Source: Ruminococcaceae bacterium UBA3220 (lineage in GTDB: Bacteria; Bacillota; Clostridia; Oscillospirales; Acutalibacteraceae). From it: a stretch of 7,027 nucleotides of DNA. Positions within the stretch are counted from its first letter, which is position 1, and the number at the start of each line of letters is the position of its first letter. This document shows, piece after piece, positions 1 through 6,000 of this stretch. Below the pieces are notes generated by a model. It was not told the DNA's origin. It saw nothing but the letters and a program-made list of their open reading frames with translations, and searched no databases. The stretch lies in the NCBI GenBank assembly GCA_002363095.1, contig DEWC01000059.1:1-7027 (forward strand), read 5' to 3'. A program made the translations under genes and the position numbers.

Positions 1-380
1 TCTCTTTCGTCTAAATCGGAAGGCAACTTGCAGTAATAGTCAACCGGCAGATGGGTTTCGGGGTCGCGGTACATACCGATATGTCCGACTTTGGTCGAGG
101 GTATAAGACTGAGGATCCCGTCAACCATTCCGAGACCGGCTCTGAGAATGGGAACTATCGCCATTTTTCTGCCGCCGAGTTTTTTTGCGTGGGCAACACC
201 CACCGGGGTTTTAACATCAACATCGTTAAGAGGTAAATCTCGGGTAGATTCATAACACATAAGCATAGCAATCTCGCTTATTAACTCCCGAAACTGTTTA
301 GTTCCGGTTCTTTCGTCTCTGAGAATCGAAAGTTTGTGTTGAATCAGAGGATGGTCCATGATAAAAACATTTTCTTTCAT
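1..380 (-). CDS. upp: Uracil phosphoribosyltransferase, 3' end cut by window edge
   Basis: Cytosolic pyrimidine-salvage enzyme that joins uracil to PRPP to make UMP. I translated the minus strand from the ATG at 380. It begins MKENVFIMDHPLIQHKLSIL and continues with RDERTGTKQFRELI at 21-34, YESTRDLPL at 43-51, a PILRAGLGM stretch near residue 80 and a GMYRDPETHLP stretch near 105. These are all hallmarks of bacterial Upp. 126 codons are visible; the family is usually about 208-210 residues, so roughly the last 40% is missing, including the C-terminal PRPP-binding loop expected just beyond the edge. The reading frame is open with no frameshift. It is last of the visible tsaE-tsaB-rpiB-upp operon. 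Its ribosome binding site AAGGAG (388-393) lies 7 nt before the ATG and overlaps the rpiB stop codon, which suggests coupled translation. The rpiB/upp neighbourhood is familiar from other Firmicutes (for example the ywl region of Bacillus). Confidence 0.96.
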   Translation of the reverse strand, partial: MKENVFIMDHPLIQHKLSILRDERTGTKQFRELISEIAMLMCYESTRDLPLNDVDVKTPVGVAHAKKLGGRKMAIVPILRAGLGMVDGILSLIPSTKVGHIGMYRDPETHLPVDYYCKLPSDLDER

Positions 381-387
381 TTTTCTG

Positions 388-393
388 CTCCTT
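388..393 (-). promoter_or_regulatory. Ribosome binding site of upp, overlapping the rpiB stop
   Basis: AAGGAG on the minus strand, 7 nt before the upp ATG. The last bases of the rpiB stop codon (TAA, 394-392) are the first bases of this site. A ribosome terminating on rpiB therefore sits on the upp initiation region, so coupling of the two genes is inferred. Confidence 0.85.
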
Positions 394-832
394 AACTTTC
401 TTCGATTTTTGATATTTTATCTATTCTAACCTGATGACGCCCGCCTTCAAAGGGGGTGTCAACAAATAAATCGACAAGTTCAAGTGCCGTTCCGACACCG
501 ATAACCCGACCGCCGAGGCAAAGAATGTTTGAATTGTTGTGAAGTCTTGTATACTTTGCGGAAAAGTGTTCACTGCAAGCTGCAGCCCGTATTCCTTTGA
601 CTTTATTGGCTGCGAGAGACATACCTATACCTGTCCCGCACACAAGAATTCCGAGGGTGCATTCGCCGTTGGCAACACTATTTGCGACCTTAACGGCAAT
701 GTCGGGATAATCAACCGATTTGTTTTCGTATATACCGAAGTCTATAAGTTCAAAACCGCGCTTTTTTAAGTGCTCGGCAATCGCGTTTTTGTGGTCAAAA
801 CCACCGTGATCACATCCAATTGCAATTTTCAT
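392..832 (-). CDS. rpiB: Ribose-5-phosphate isomerase B (RpiB/LacAB family)
   Basis: 146-residue cytosolic isomerase interconverting ribose 5-phosphate and ribulose 5-phosphate in the pentose phosphate pathway. The length is normal for RpiB. Visible motifs are the N-terminal IGCDHGG (5-11, with Asp8-His9 for substrate binding), DYPD at 41-44, the active-site loop CGTGIGMS (65-72, where Cys65 matches the catalytic base Cys66 of E. coli RpiB and Thr67 lies beside it), NKVKGIRAA at 76-84, and His98-Asn99 in RLHNN, matching the conserved ring-opening histidine region. LCLGGRVIG follows at 104-112. Nothing essential is missing. The start ATG at 832 is preceded by AAAGGGATGA about 10 nt upstream, a modest ribosome binding site that overlaps the end of tsaB (tsaB stop at 839-841, 6-nt gap). 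RpiB supplies ribose 5-phosphate, the precursor of the PRPP used by the next gene, upp. LacA/LacB paralogues act on galactose 6-phosphate, but there is no lac context here, so RpiB is the better name. Confidence 0.95.
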   Translation of the reverse strand: MKIAIGCDHGGFDHKNAIAEHLKKRGFELIDFGIYENKSVDYPDIAVKVANSVANGECTLGILVCGTGIGMSLAANKVKGIRAAACSEHFSAKYTRLHNNSNILCLGGRVIGVGTALELVDLFVDTPFEGGRHQVRIDKISKIEES

Positions 833-838
833 ACAGTA

Positions 839-1540
839 TCATCCCTTTTTTTGTTTTGCTTTTAGCTCTCGCTCAGCTTGCGGGGGTCTTAGATAAGACG
901 GCAACAGTTCCCCGCGGTTCAGTGTTTGTCCGTTTTTAAGTTTGTCAAAAGATGCGAAAGCTACGCCAACAGCCGACTGATATCTTCTGGATATGTCCGC
1001 CAAAACACAATTGCGGTTATCGTTGATTTGAGAAAAGAATTTTTCGGCGCCGTCGCCGCATATTATGATTTTATCTGTAACCCCGGCAATATCGGTCAAC
1101 AAATCGTTTGACAGTATCGCCCGGTCATCGCATATACGGCAAACCTTACCGTTATCAATCCTGAAAAGCGCGTTATAGAATTGATTGCAACGGGCGTCCA
1201 TTACGGGGCATATTACAGCATTCACATCTAAAAACAAATGAGCCATAGCTTCGAGCGTTGAAACAGGAACACAAGGTAAATCGCCGTTAACCGCGAGTCC
1301 TTTTATCGCGCTGATTCCTATTCTTACCCCCGTAAAAGAGCCGGGACCTGTTGCAACAGATAATCCCGAAATATCATTTAAGGATAAGGCGGAAGATTTG
1401 AGTGTCGACTCAATCATAGGTAAAAGTGTCTGTGAATGTGTAATTTTAACATTTATGTAACTTGAAGCAAGAATTTTTTCGCCGTCAAAAACGCATACAC
1501 TCACCGGGGAGGCGGAGCATTCAATAGACAGTATGTTCAT
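839..1540 (-). CDS. tsaB: tRNA t6A37 biosynthesis protein TsaB (YeaZ)
   Basis: 233-residue ASKHA-fold protein, a subunit of the TsaB-TsaD-TsaE complex that transfers threonylcarbamoyl to A37 of ANN-decoding tRNAs. TsaB is a non-catalytic partner needed by TsaD. Length matches the family (about 230). It opens MNILSIECSASPVSV, the beta-strand usually written ILxIDTS; here the Asp-Thr pair is Glu7-Cys8, a mild variant. Further motifs are THSQTLLPM at 34-42, the signature ATGPGSFTGVRIG at 63-75, and PVMDARCNQFYNALF at about 122-136 (usually P-DARR-E-Y-A-F). The C-terminal half is more divergent and ends in a lysine-rich tail. The ATG at 1540 overlaps the tsaE stop as ATGA (1537-1540), and AAAGGA lies about 9 nt upstream within tsaE, so translation is probably coupled. 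In many bacteria tsaE-tsaB is followed by rimI and tsaD; here rpiB follows, so TsaD and TsaC must be encoded elsewhere. Confidence 0.95.
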   Translation of the reverse strand: MNILSIECSASPVSVCVFDGEKILASSYINVKITHSQTLLPMIESTLKSSALSLNDISGLSVATGPGSFTGVRIGISAIKGLAVNGDLPCVPVSTLEAMAHLFLDVNAVICPVMDARCNQFYNALFRIDNGKVCRICDDRAILSNDLLTDIAGVTDKIIICGDGAEKFFSQINDNRNCVLADISRRYQSAVGVAFASFDKLKNGQTLNRGELLPSYLRPPQAERELKAKQKKG

Positions 1541-1971
1541 TTTGCGATATCCTTTGTAAAAATCCTGATTTTTCTTTTAGTATCATCAATAGGCGATATC
1601 TCGATAAAAACCGTGTCGTCTTCAAGAATTTCGCTGATGTTTTCGCTCCATTCGATCGCGATAATTCCGTTTTGGTCAAAATAATCGAAATATCCGGTTG
1701 AGTATAAATCCTCAAACGAGGTAATTCTGTACATATCAAAATGGAATATCGGCAGTCTTCCGCCAAGATACTCATTAACAATGGAAAATGTCGGCGAAGT
1801 AACATCACCTTTATAACCGATACCGCGCGCCAATCCGCGCATAAAACAGGTCTTTCCGACGCCGAGATTTCCGAGAAAAGCAATAACTGTACCGGGATTT
1901 AATGTTTTTGCGAAATCTTCGGAAATTCGCTCTGTATCAGAAGGAGAATCCGAAACATACTCTAAAAGCAT
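1537..1971 (-). CDS. tsaE: tRNA t6A37 biosynthesis ATPase TsaE (YjeE)
   Basis: P-loop ATPase that works with TsaB and TsaD to regenerate the t6A-forming complex. From the ATG at 1971 the product is 144 residues, typical of the family. Visible motifs are the Walker A loop GNLGVGKT (34-41), the switch-like TSPTF (58-62), HFDMYR (77-82, in the family's H-D-YR motif) and IEW (106-108), equivalent to the conserved Glu-Trp of E. coli TsaE. No key residue is missing. An in-frame TTG at 1989 would add six residues (starting MKRGVY), but I prefer the ATG. A GAGGGG ribosome binding site (1977-1982) sits 5 nt before it, the TTG has none, and the inferred transcription start falls about at the TTG. It is the first gene of the minus-strand operon, directly downstream of a good promoter, and overlaps tsaB by 4 nt. 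Confidence 0.95.
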   Translation of the reverse strand: MLLEYVSDSPSDTERISEDFAKTLNPGTVIAFLGNLGVGKTCFMRGLARGIGYKGDVTSPTFSIVNEYLGGRLPIFHFDMYRITSFEDLYSTGYFDYFDQNGIIAIEWSENISEILEDDTVFIEISPIDDTKRKIRIFTKDIAK

Positions 1972-1976
1972 ATAAA

Positions 1977-1982
1977 CCCCTC
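1977..1982 (-). promoter_or_regulatory. Ribosome binding site deciding the tsaE start
   Basis: GAGGGG on the minus strand, 5 nt upstream of the ATG at 1971. It supports the 144-residue TsaE over the longer form from the TTG at 1989, because the site would lie inside the longer coding sequence. Confidence 0.8.
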
Positions 1983-1995
1983 TTTTCAAATAATT

Positions 1996-2024
1996 ATAAT
2001 ATCATATTTGTTAAAATGTGTCAA
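1996..2024 (-). promoter_or_regulatory. Sigma-A-type promoter of the tsaE-tsaB-rpiB-upp operon
   Basis: On the minus strand a perfect -35 TTGACA (2024-2019) is followed by 17 nt and then TATTAT (2001-1996, one mismatch to TATAAT). TGA precedes the -10, giving a TGn extended -10. The inferred start is about 1989, leaving a leader of about 18 nt, too short for a riboswitch or attenuator. It lies back to back with the mnmE promoter. Confidence 0.85.
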
Positions 2025-2053
2025 ATAAAAAATAATATTTTTCTCCAAAATTC

Positions 2054-2082
2054 TTGTATTTACTCATTCTTTATGTTATTAT
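2054..2082 (+). promoter_or_regulatory. Sigma-A-type promoter of the mnmE-mnmG-LUD operon
   Basis: TTGTAT (2054-2059, -35, four of six matches) is separated by 17 nt from TATTAT (2077-2082, -10), with TGT just before the -10 as an extended element. The inferred start is near 2089 and the leader about 22 nt. The two divergent -35 boxes are separated by 29 bp (2025-2053), so polymerases or a regulator could interfere with one another. Confidence 0.75.
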
Positions 2083-2096
2083 AAATATAAAATTTG

Positions 2097-2102
2097 AAAG
2101 GG
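2097..2102 (+). promoter_or_regulatory. Ribosome binding site fixing the mnmE start
   Basis: AAAGGG followed by an 8-nt spacer to the ATG at 2111. The same frame stays open upstream to a TTG at 2054, but that TTG is part of the -35 box and cannot be translated from this promoter. Confidence 0.8.
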
Positions 2103-2110
2103 TGTCTGTT

Positions 2111-3469
2111 ATGATTGATAAAACGGTTGCGGCAATTTCTACACCCCCCGGCGAAGGCGGAATTGCTGTTATCAGGATTTCCGGTCCCGAAGCAATAGTT
2201 ATAGCGGATAAATCTTTCAGGTCATACAGCGGAAAATTTCTTTCCGAAATAAAAGGATATTCCGCCTTATACGGCGAAGTTGTTTCGGAAAATTCGGTTA
2301 TTGACGACGCCGTTGCCACCGTATTCAGAGCGCCTAAGAGCTTCACGGGTGAAAACACCGTTGAATTCTCGGTTCACGGAGGCAGGCTTGTTGCTAAAAA
2401 TGTCCTGCGAGCCGTGATCAAAAACGGTGCCTGTCCGGCGGATAGAGGCGAATTCACAAAAAGAGCCTTCTTAAACGGAAAAATCGACCTGACAAAAGCA
2501 GAAAGCATCATAAATATCATAAATGCAAAAAACGAAATTGCCCTTAGAATTTCTCAGGCCGCTAAAAACGGCAGAATTTCAAAAGAAATTGACTCGCTAA
2601 TCGAAAAACTCCTCGAATTGTCGGCTTCGTTTTCGGTATATGCTGATTATCCCGATGATGAAATTGAAAATTTAAACCCCGAAAATTTCCATTCCTCTTT
2701 GGATGAAATATTATATAAACTTAAAAATATGATTGATACTTTCGATCTCGGGAAAAAGCTTTGCGACGGGATAGAATGCGCCATTATAGGTAAGCCGAAT
2801 GTGGGAAAGTCAACCCTTATGAACGCTCTTAGCAGAACCGAAAGGTCGATTGTAACCGATATTGCCGGCACAACCAGAGATGTTGTCGATTCGGCTGTTG
2901 TTTTGGGCGATACAACATTAATTCTTTCCGATACCGCCGGTATACATCAAACCGATGATATTGTTGAAAAGGCGGGAGTTGACAGATCTTTTCAAAAGCT
3001 TGACAGCGCGATGATAGTAATTGCCGTGTTTGACGCTTCAAGTCCGCTTGATGACGATGACAGAATTATAATTGATTCGATATCGGACAACGCGATTATC
3101 GTTCTTAACAAATCGGATTTGGGACTAAAAGCAGACATTTCGGCTTTCAAAGGTATGACGGTTGTTAATATTTCCGCTAAAAACAACCAAGGTATTGATA
3201 CGCTTTCCGAAGCAATACTCGCAAAAATCAAAGCCGACAGGCTTGATTCCGATGATGCCGTATTAATAAATGACAGGCAGTTTAATTGCGTTAACAGAGC
3301 TTATGAGTCGCTTTACGAGGCAAAAACCGCAATGGAAAATCATGTCACATTAGACGCTGTAGGCATTTGTATAGATGACAGTCTCAAAGCATTACTCGAA
3401 CTTACCGGCAGGCGTGTTACAAATGAGGTTAGCGATGAGATTTTCAGTCGTTTTTGTGTAGGAAAATAG
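2111..3469 (+). CDS. mnmE: tRNA uridine-5-carboxymethylaminomethyl synthesis GTPase MnmE
   Basis: 452-residue GTPase (also TrmE/ThdF) that, with MnmG, installs the (carboxymethyl)aminomethyl group on U34 of tRNAs reading NNA/NNG codons, using a folate-derived one-carbon unit, FAD and GTP. It begins MIDKTVAAISTPPGEGGIAV, the usual MnmE start. Domains in order: N-terminal folate-binding domain (about 1-117), a helical domain interrupted by the G domain (about 217-375), and a C-terminal helical part. Visible G motifs are GKPNVGKS (227-234), GTTRD (253-257, the potassium-dependent switch I region), DTAG (274-277) and NKSD (333-336). The protein ends in FCVGK (448-452), the conserved C-terminal FCIGK-type motif whose Cys449 is required in the E. 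coli enzyme. The length is normal. It is first in the plus-strand operon, 15 nt before mnmG, which matches the obligate MnmE-MnmG partnership. Confidence 0.97.
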   Translation: MIDKTVAAISTPPGEGGIAVIRISGPEAIVIADKSFRSYSGKFLSEIKGYSALYGEVVSENSVIDDAVATVFRAPKSFTGENTVEFSVHGGRLVAKNVLRAVIKNGACPADRGEFTKRAFLNGKIDLTKAESIINIINAKNEIALRISQAAKNGRISKEIDSLIEKLLELSASFSVYADYPDDEIENLNPENFHSSLDEILYKLKNMIDTFDLGKKLCDGIECAIIGKPNVGKSTLMNALSRTERSIVTDIAGTTRDVVDSAVVLGDTTLILSDTAGIHQTDDIVEKAGVDRSFQKLDSAMIVIAVFDASSPLDDDDRIIIDSISDNAIIVLNKSDLGLKADISAFKGMTVVNISAKNNQGIDTLSEAILAKIKADRLDSDDAVLINDRQFNCVNRAYESLYEAKTAMENHVTLDAVGICIDDSLKALLELTGRRVTNEVSDEIFSRFCVGK

Positions 3470-3472
3470 AGG

Positions 3473-3477
3473 AAGGA
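3473..3477 (+). promoter_or_regulatory. Ribosome binding site for the TTG start of mnmG
   Basis: AAGGA within GGAAGGAATA, 7 nt upstream of the TTG at 3485. It decides the start, because no in-frame ATG occurs before residue 38, which lies beyond the FAD-binding loop. Confidence 0.85.
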
Positions 3478-3484
3478 ATATATT

Positions 3485-5356
3485 TTGGAAATCAAAAAAT
3501 ATTATGCCGGCGATTATGATATCGCCGTAATTGGCGGCGGACATGCAGGTGTTGAGGCGGCGCTCGCGGGGGCACGGCTCGGCGCAAAAACAATTATGTT
3601 TACAATAACCCTTGACTGGGTTGCGAATATGCCCTGCAATCCTTCAATCGGAGGAACGGCAAAGGGACATCTTGTCCGTGAACTTGACGCACTCGGCGGT
3701 GAAATGGGAAAGGCAGCCGATGCGAACACCCTTCAAAGCAGAATGCTCAATCGTGGGAAAGGACCCGCAGTATATTCGCTGAGGGCTCAGATTGACCGGC
3801 GTCATTACAGTGAATACATGAAACATACCGTTGAAAAACAGTCGGGACTTGATGTAAAGCAAGCCGAAATCGTGAAGATTGAAAAAAACGGTGAATTATG
3901 GCAGCTTACAACTAATTTAGGCGCCTTTTACAACTGCAAAACAGTTATTTTCGCCACCGGAACCTTTTTGGGCGGACGCGTCTATGTCGGGGAGGTTAAT
4001 TATGAAGCCGGTCCCGACGGTACTTTTCCCGCAAAAAGATTATCAGACTCAATAAAATCCCTCGGAATTCCGCTTCGAAGGTTTAAGACGGGCACGCCTG
4101 CGCGAGTTTTAAAAGGCAGTATCGATTTTTCGCAACTTGAAGTTCAGGAAGGCGATTCCATAACTGTTCCGTTCAGTTTTTCTTCTAAAGAAAAGCCGAA
4201 AAACACCGTTGTATGTCATATCGCGTATACCAACGACCAAACAAAGAAGGTCATACTCGATAACATAGACCGCTCACCGTTATACGCCGGTCAGATTTCG
4301 GGTGCGGGGCCGAGATATTGCCCGAGTATTGAAGATAAAATCGTTCGTTTTGCAGATAAAAAAAGGCATCAGTTATTTATCGAGCCTTGCGGTGAAAATA
4401 CCGAGGAAATGTACCTTCAAGGTATGTCTTCCTCTTTGCCCGAAGAAGTTCAAATTGAGTTTTATCGCACAATAAAAGGACTTGAAAATGTAAAAATAAT
4501 GAGAAATGCCTACGCAATTGAATATGACTGTGTTGACCCCACGGCGCTCCAAGCTTCGCTTGAGTTTAAAGATTACGGCGGACTTTTCGGTGCAGGGCAG
4601 TTTAACGGCTCTTCGGGCTACGAGGAGGCGGCGGCGCAAGGACTTATAGCCGGTATAAATGCGGCAAGAAAAATAAAAGGAAAAGAACCTCTCGTTCTCT
4701 CAAGAGCGTCATCTTATATCGGCACATTGATTGACGACCTTGTAACAAAGGGTTGTTCCGACCCTTACAGAATGATGACATCAAGAAGCGAATATCGCTT
4801 GTTTTTAAGGCAGGATAACGCCGATGAACGGCTTATGCCGATTGGTTTCGAAATAGGTTTGATTGATAAATCAACATTTGAAGCGTTGAAGAAAAAAATC
4901 AGTCTTAAAGAGAATGAGATAAAAAGGATTAAGGCAACATTTTTACCGCCTACGGAAAATCTTAATGCAATGCTCAGAAAATTGGGAACAACCGAGATTG
5001 AAACGGGGGTTTCGCTTGAAAACTTGATAAAAAGACCGGAACTCAATTACAACTCTCTTAAAGAATTTGACCCGACTCGCCCCGAACTTCCCGAAGATGT
5101 TTGCGAAAAGGTCGAAATCGAAATAAAATATGAAGGATATATAAAACGCCAGCTTGCTCAGGTAAATGAAACAATACGGCTTGAGGGAATGTCAATCCCT
5201 GACGATATTGATTATAAAGATGTTTACGGGCTGAGACTTGAAGCGGTTGAAAAACTCGCCAAAATCAGACCCGCAAATATAGGACAGGCGTCAAGGATTT
5301 CGGGGGTCAGTCCTTCCGATATATCCGTTTTGCTTATTCATTTGAAAAAGGAGTAA
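3485..5356 (+). CDS. mnmG: tRNA uridine-5-carboxymethylaminomethyl enzyme MnmG (GidA)
   Basis: 623-residue FAD/NADH-dependent enzyme, partner of MnmE in the heterotetramer that modifies tRNA U34. Length is close to E. coli MnmG (629). Motifs in order: dinucleotide-binding GGGHAG (17-22), MPCNPSIGGTAKGH around Cys51, QSRMLNRGKGPAV near 82-94, GTFLGGRVYVG near 158-168, RFKTGTPARV near 200, RYCPSIEDK with Cys279 (equivalent to the conserved Cys277 region of E. coli), NTEEMYLQGMSSSLP, SRSEYRLFLRQDNADERL, and the C-terminal helical domain with IKYEGYIKRQ, then GQASRISGVSPSDIS close to the end. This C-terminal part binds MnmE and tRNA. The start is TTG, supported by a strong ribosome binding site and by MEIKKYYAGDYDIAVIGGG aligning with family N-termini. 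It lies 15 nt after mnmE. Its last codons (Lys-Glu) contain the ribosome binding site of the next gene. In many bacteria rsmG follows mnmG; here a LUD-domain gene does. Confidence 0.97.
   Translation: MEIKKYYAGDYDIAVIGGGHAGVEAALAGARLGAKTIMFTITLDWVANMPCNPSIGGTAKGHLVRELDALGGEMGKAADANTLQSRMLNRGKGPAVYSLRAQIDRRHYSEYMKHTVEKQSGLDVKQAEIVKIEKNGELWQLTTNLGAFYNCKTVIFATGTFLGGRVYVGEVNYEAGPDGTFPAKRLSDSIKSLGIPLRRFKTGTPARVLKGSIDFSQLEVQEGDSITVPFSFSSKEKPKNTVVCHIAYTNDQTKKVILDNIDRSPLYAGQISGAGPRYCPSIEDKIVRFADKKRHQLFIEPCGENTEEMYLQGMSSSLPEEVQIEFYRTIKGLENVKIMRNAYAIEYDCVDPTALQASLEFKDYGGLFGAGQFNGSSGYEEAAAQGLIAGINAARKIKGKEPLVLSRASSYIGTLIDDLVTKGCSDPYRMMTSRSEYRLFLRQDNADERLMPIGFEIGLIDKSTFEALKKKISLKENEIKRIKATFLPPTENLNAMLRKLGTTEIETGVSLENLIKRPELNYNSLKEFDPTRPELPEDVCEKVEIEIKYEGYIKRQLAQVNETIRLEGMSIPDDIDYKDVYGLRLEAVEKLAKIRPANIGQASRISGVSPSDISVLLIHLKKE
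5348..5353 (+). promoter_or_regulatory. Ribosome binding site of the LUD gene inside mnmG
   Basis: AAGGAG formed by the last two sense codons of mnmG, 8 nt before the ATG at 5362. The mnmG stop codon lies within the spacer, so the two genes are likely translated from one message with coupling. Confidence 0.85.
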
Positions 5357-5361
5357 ATATT

Positions 5362-6000
5362 ATGTACGAAAATGTTATCCAAAATCTTAAAAAAAACAAT
5401 ATCAACGTGATTTTTGCCGAAAATAAAGAAAAGGTTTCATCAATAGTTGAGGGCTTGCTGTTCCCGGGGGCGACAATTTCAAGCGGTGGATCTGTATCTT
5501 TGAGCGAATGCGGAGTATTAGATTTGATAAAATCCGGAAAGTACAACTATATCGACCGTAACAGTAATGGCGATGGCAAAACATCGAATATTTTCAAAGA
5601 AATTCTTGATTGCGATTTTTACTTTTGCTCCTCCAACGCTCTTACGGAAAACGGCGAACTAATAAATGTTGACGGGTTTTGCAACCGAATTTCAGCAATA
5701 TCGTTCGGGCCGAAAAAGGTTGTAATGATTGTCGGAAAAAACAAAATTGTCAAGGATGCGGAACAAGGGTTTTTGCGTGTCAAAAGAATTGCCGCACCGC
5801 TCAATACCGTGCGCCTTTGTCTTGATACCCCGTGCAGCAAACTCGGACACTGCATATCGCTTGAAAAAAGCGACACCCCCGGAATTACCGAGGGTTGTGC
5901 AAGCAAAAACCGAATTTGCAGAAATTATCTTATCTCCGGAATGCAAAATGACAGCGGCAGAATAACCGTTATCCTGGTTGATGATTGTTTGGGCTATTAG
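5362..6000 (+). CDS. Stand-alone LUD-domain protein (LutC/DUF162-like), function unknown
   Basis: 212-residue soluble protein with no signal peptide or membrane segment. It resembles the clostridial stand-alone LUD family (Pfam PF02589 as I remember it), often labelled lactate utilization protein. Visible landmarks are ISSGGSVSLSECGVLDLI (about 39-56), SNALTENGELINVDGFCNR (about 90-108, a family landmark with a glycine often where Cys is here), SFGPKKVVMIVGKNKIVKD (about 113-131) and RIAAPLNTVRL near 141-151. A C-terminal cysteine cluster follows: Cys158-x5-Cys164-x14-Cys179-x6-Cys186, with RIC at 184-186; the protein ends VDDCLGY. Relatives I recall have C-x5-C-x2-C-x6-C, so residues about 165-178 seem to hold an extra loop of about 12 residues. 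Four cysteines suggest a metal or Fe-S site, but that is inference. It lies 5 nt after mnmG and is co-transcribed. No lutA or lutB is present, so a lactate role is unsupported. Its last 32 bp overlap a convergent small gene. Confidence 0.85.
   Translation: MYENVIQNLKKNNINVIFAENKEKVSSIVEGLLFPGATISSGGSVSLSECGVLDLIKSGKYNYIDRNSNGDGKTSNIFKEILDCDFYFCSSNALTENGELINVDGFCNRISAISFGPKKVVMIVGKNKIVKDAEQGFLRVKRIAAPLNTVRLCLDTPCSKLGHCISLEKSDTPGITEGCASKNRICRNYLISGMQNDSGRITVILVDDCLGY
5864..5895 (-). terminator. Possible intrinsic terminator of the small convergent gene
   Basis: Read on the minus strand, ACCCTCGG (5895-5888) pairs over 8 bp with CCGGGGGT (5882-5875) around a 5-nt loop. It is followed after 5 nt (GTCGC) by a run of six T (5869-5864). 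The one non-Watson-Crick pair is U-G in the minus-strand RNA but becomes a C-A mismatch in the plus-strand RNA, so the hairpin favours minus-strand transcripts. It begins 73 nt beyond the stop of the 60-codon gene at 5969-6151. It lies wholly inside the LUD coding sequence, within the apparent inserted loop. The 5-nt gap before the U-run weakens the case. Confidence 0.5.

Noticed and set aside
2054..2110. Upstream extension of the mnmE frame to a TTG at 2054, adding 19 residues.
   Set aside because: That TTG is the first half of the -35 box, and the ATG at 2111 has its own ribosome binding site and matches family N-termini.
2647..3231. Several minus-strand open frames of 70-79 codons opposite mnmE.
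   Set aside because: They mirror the strongly supported MnmE G domain; low-complexity translations and no ribosome binding sites.
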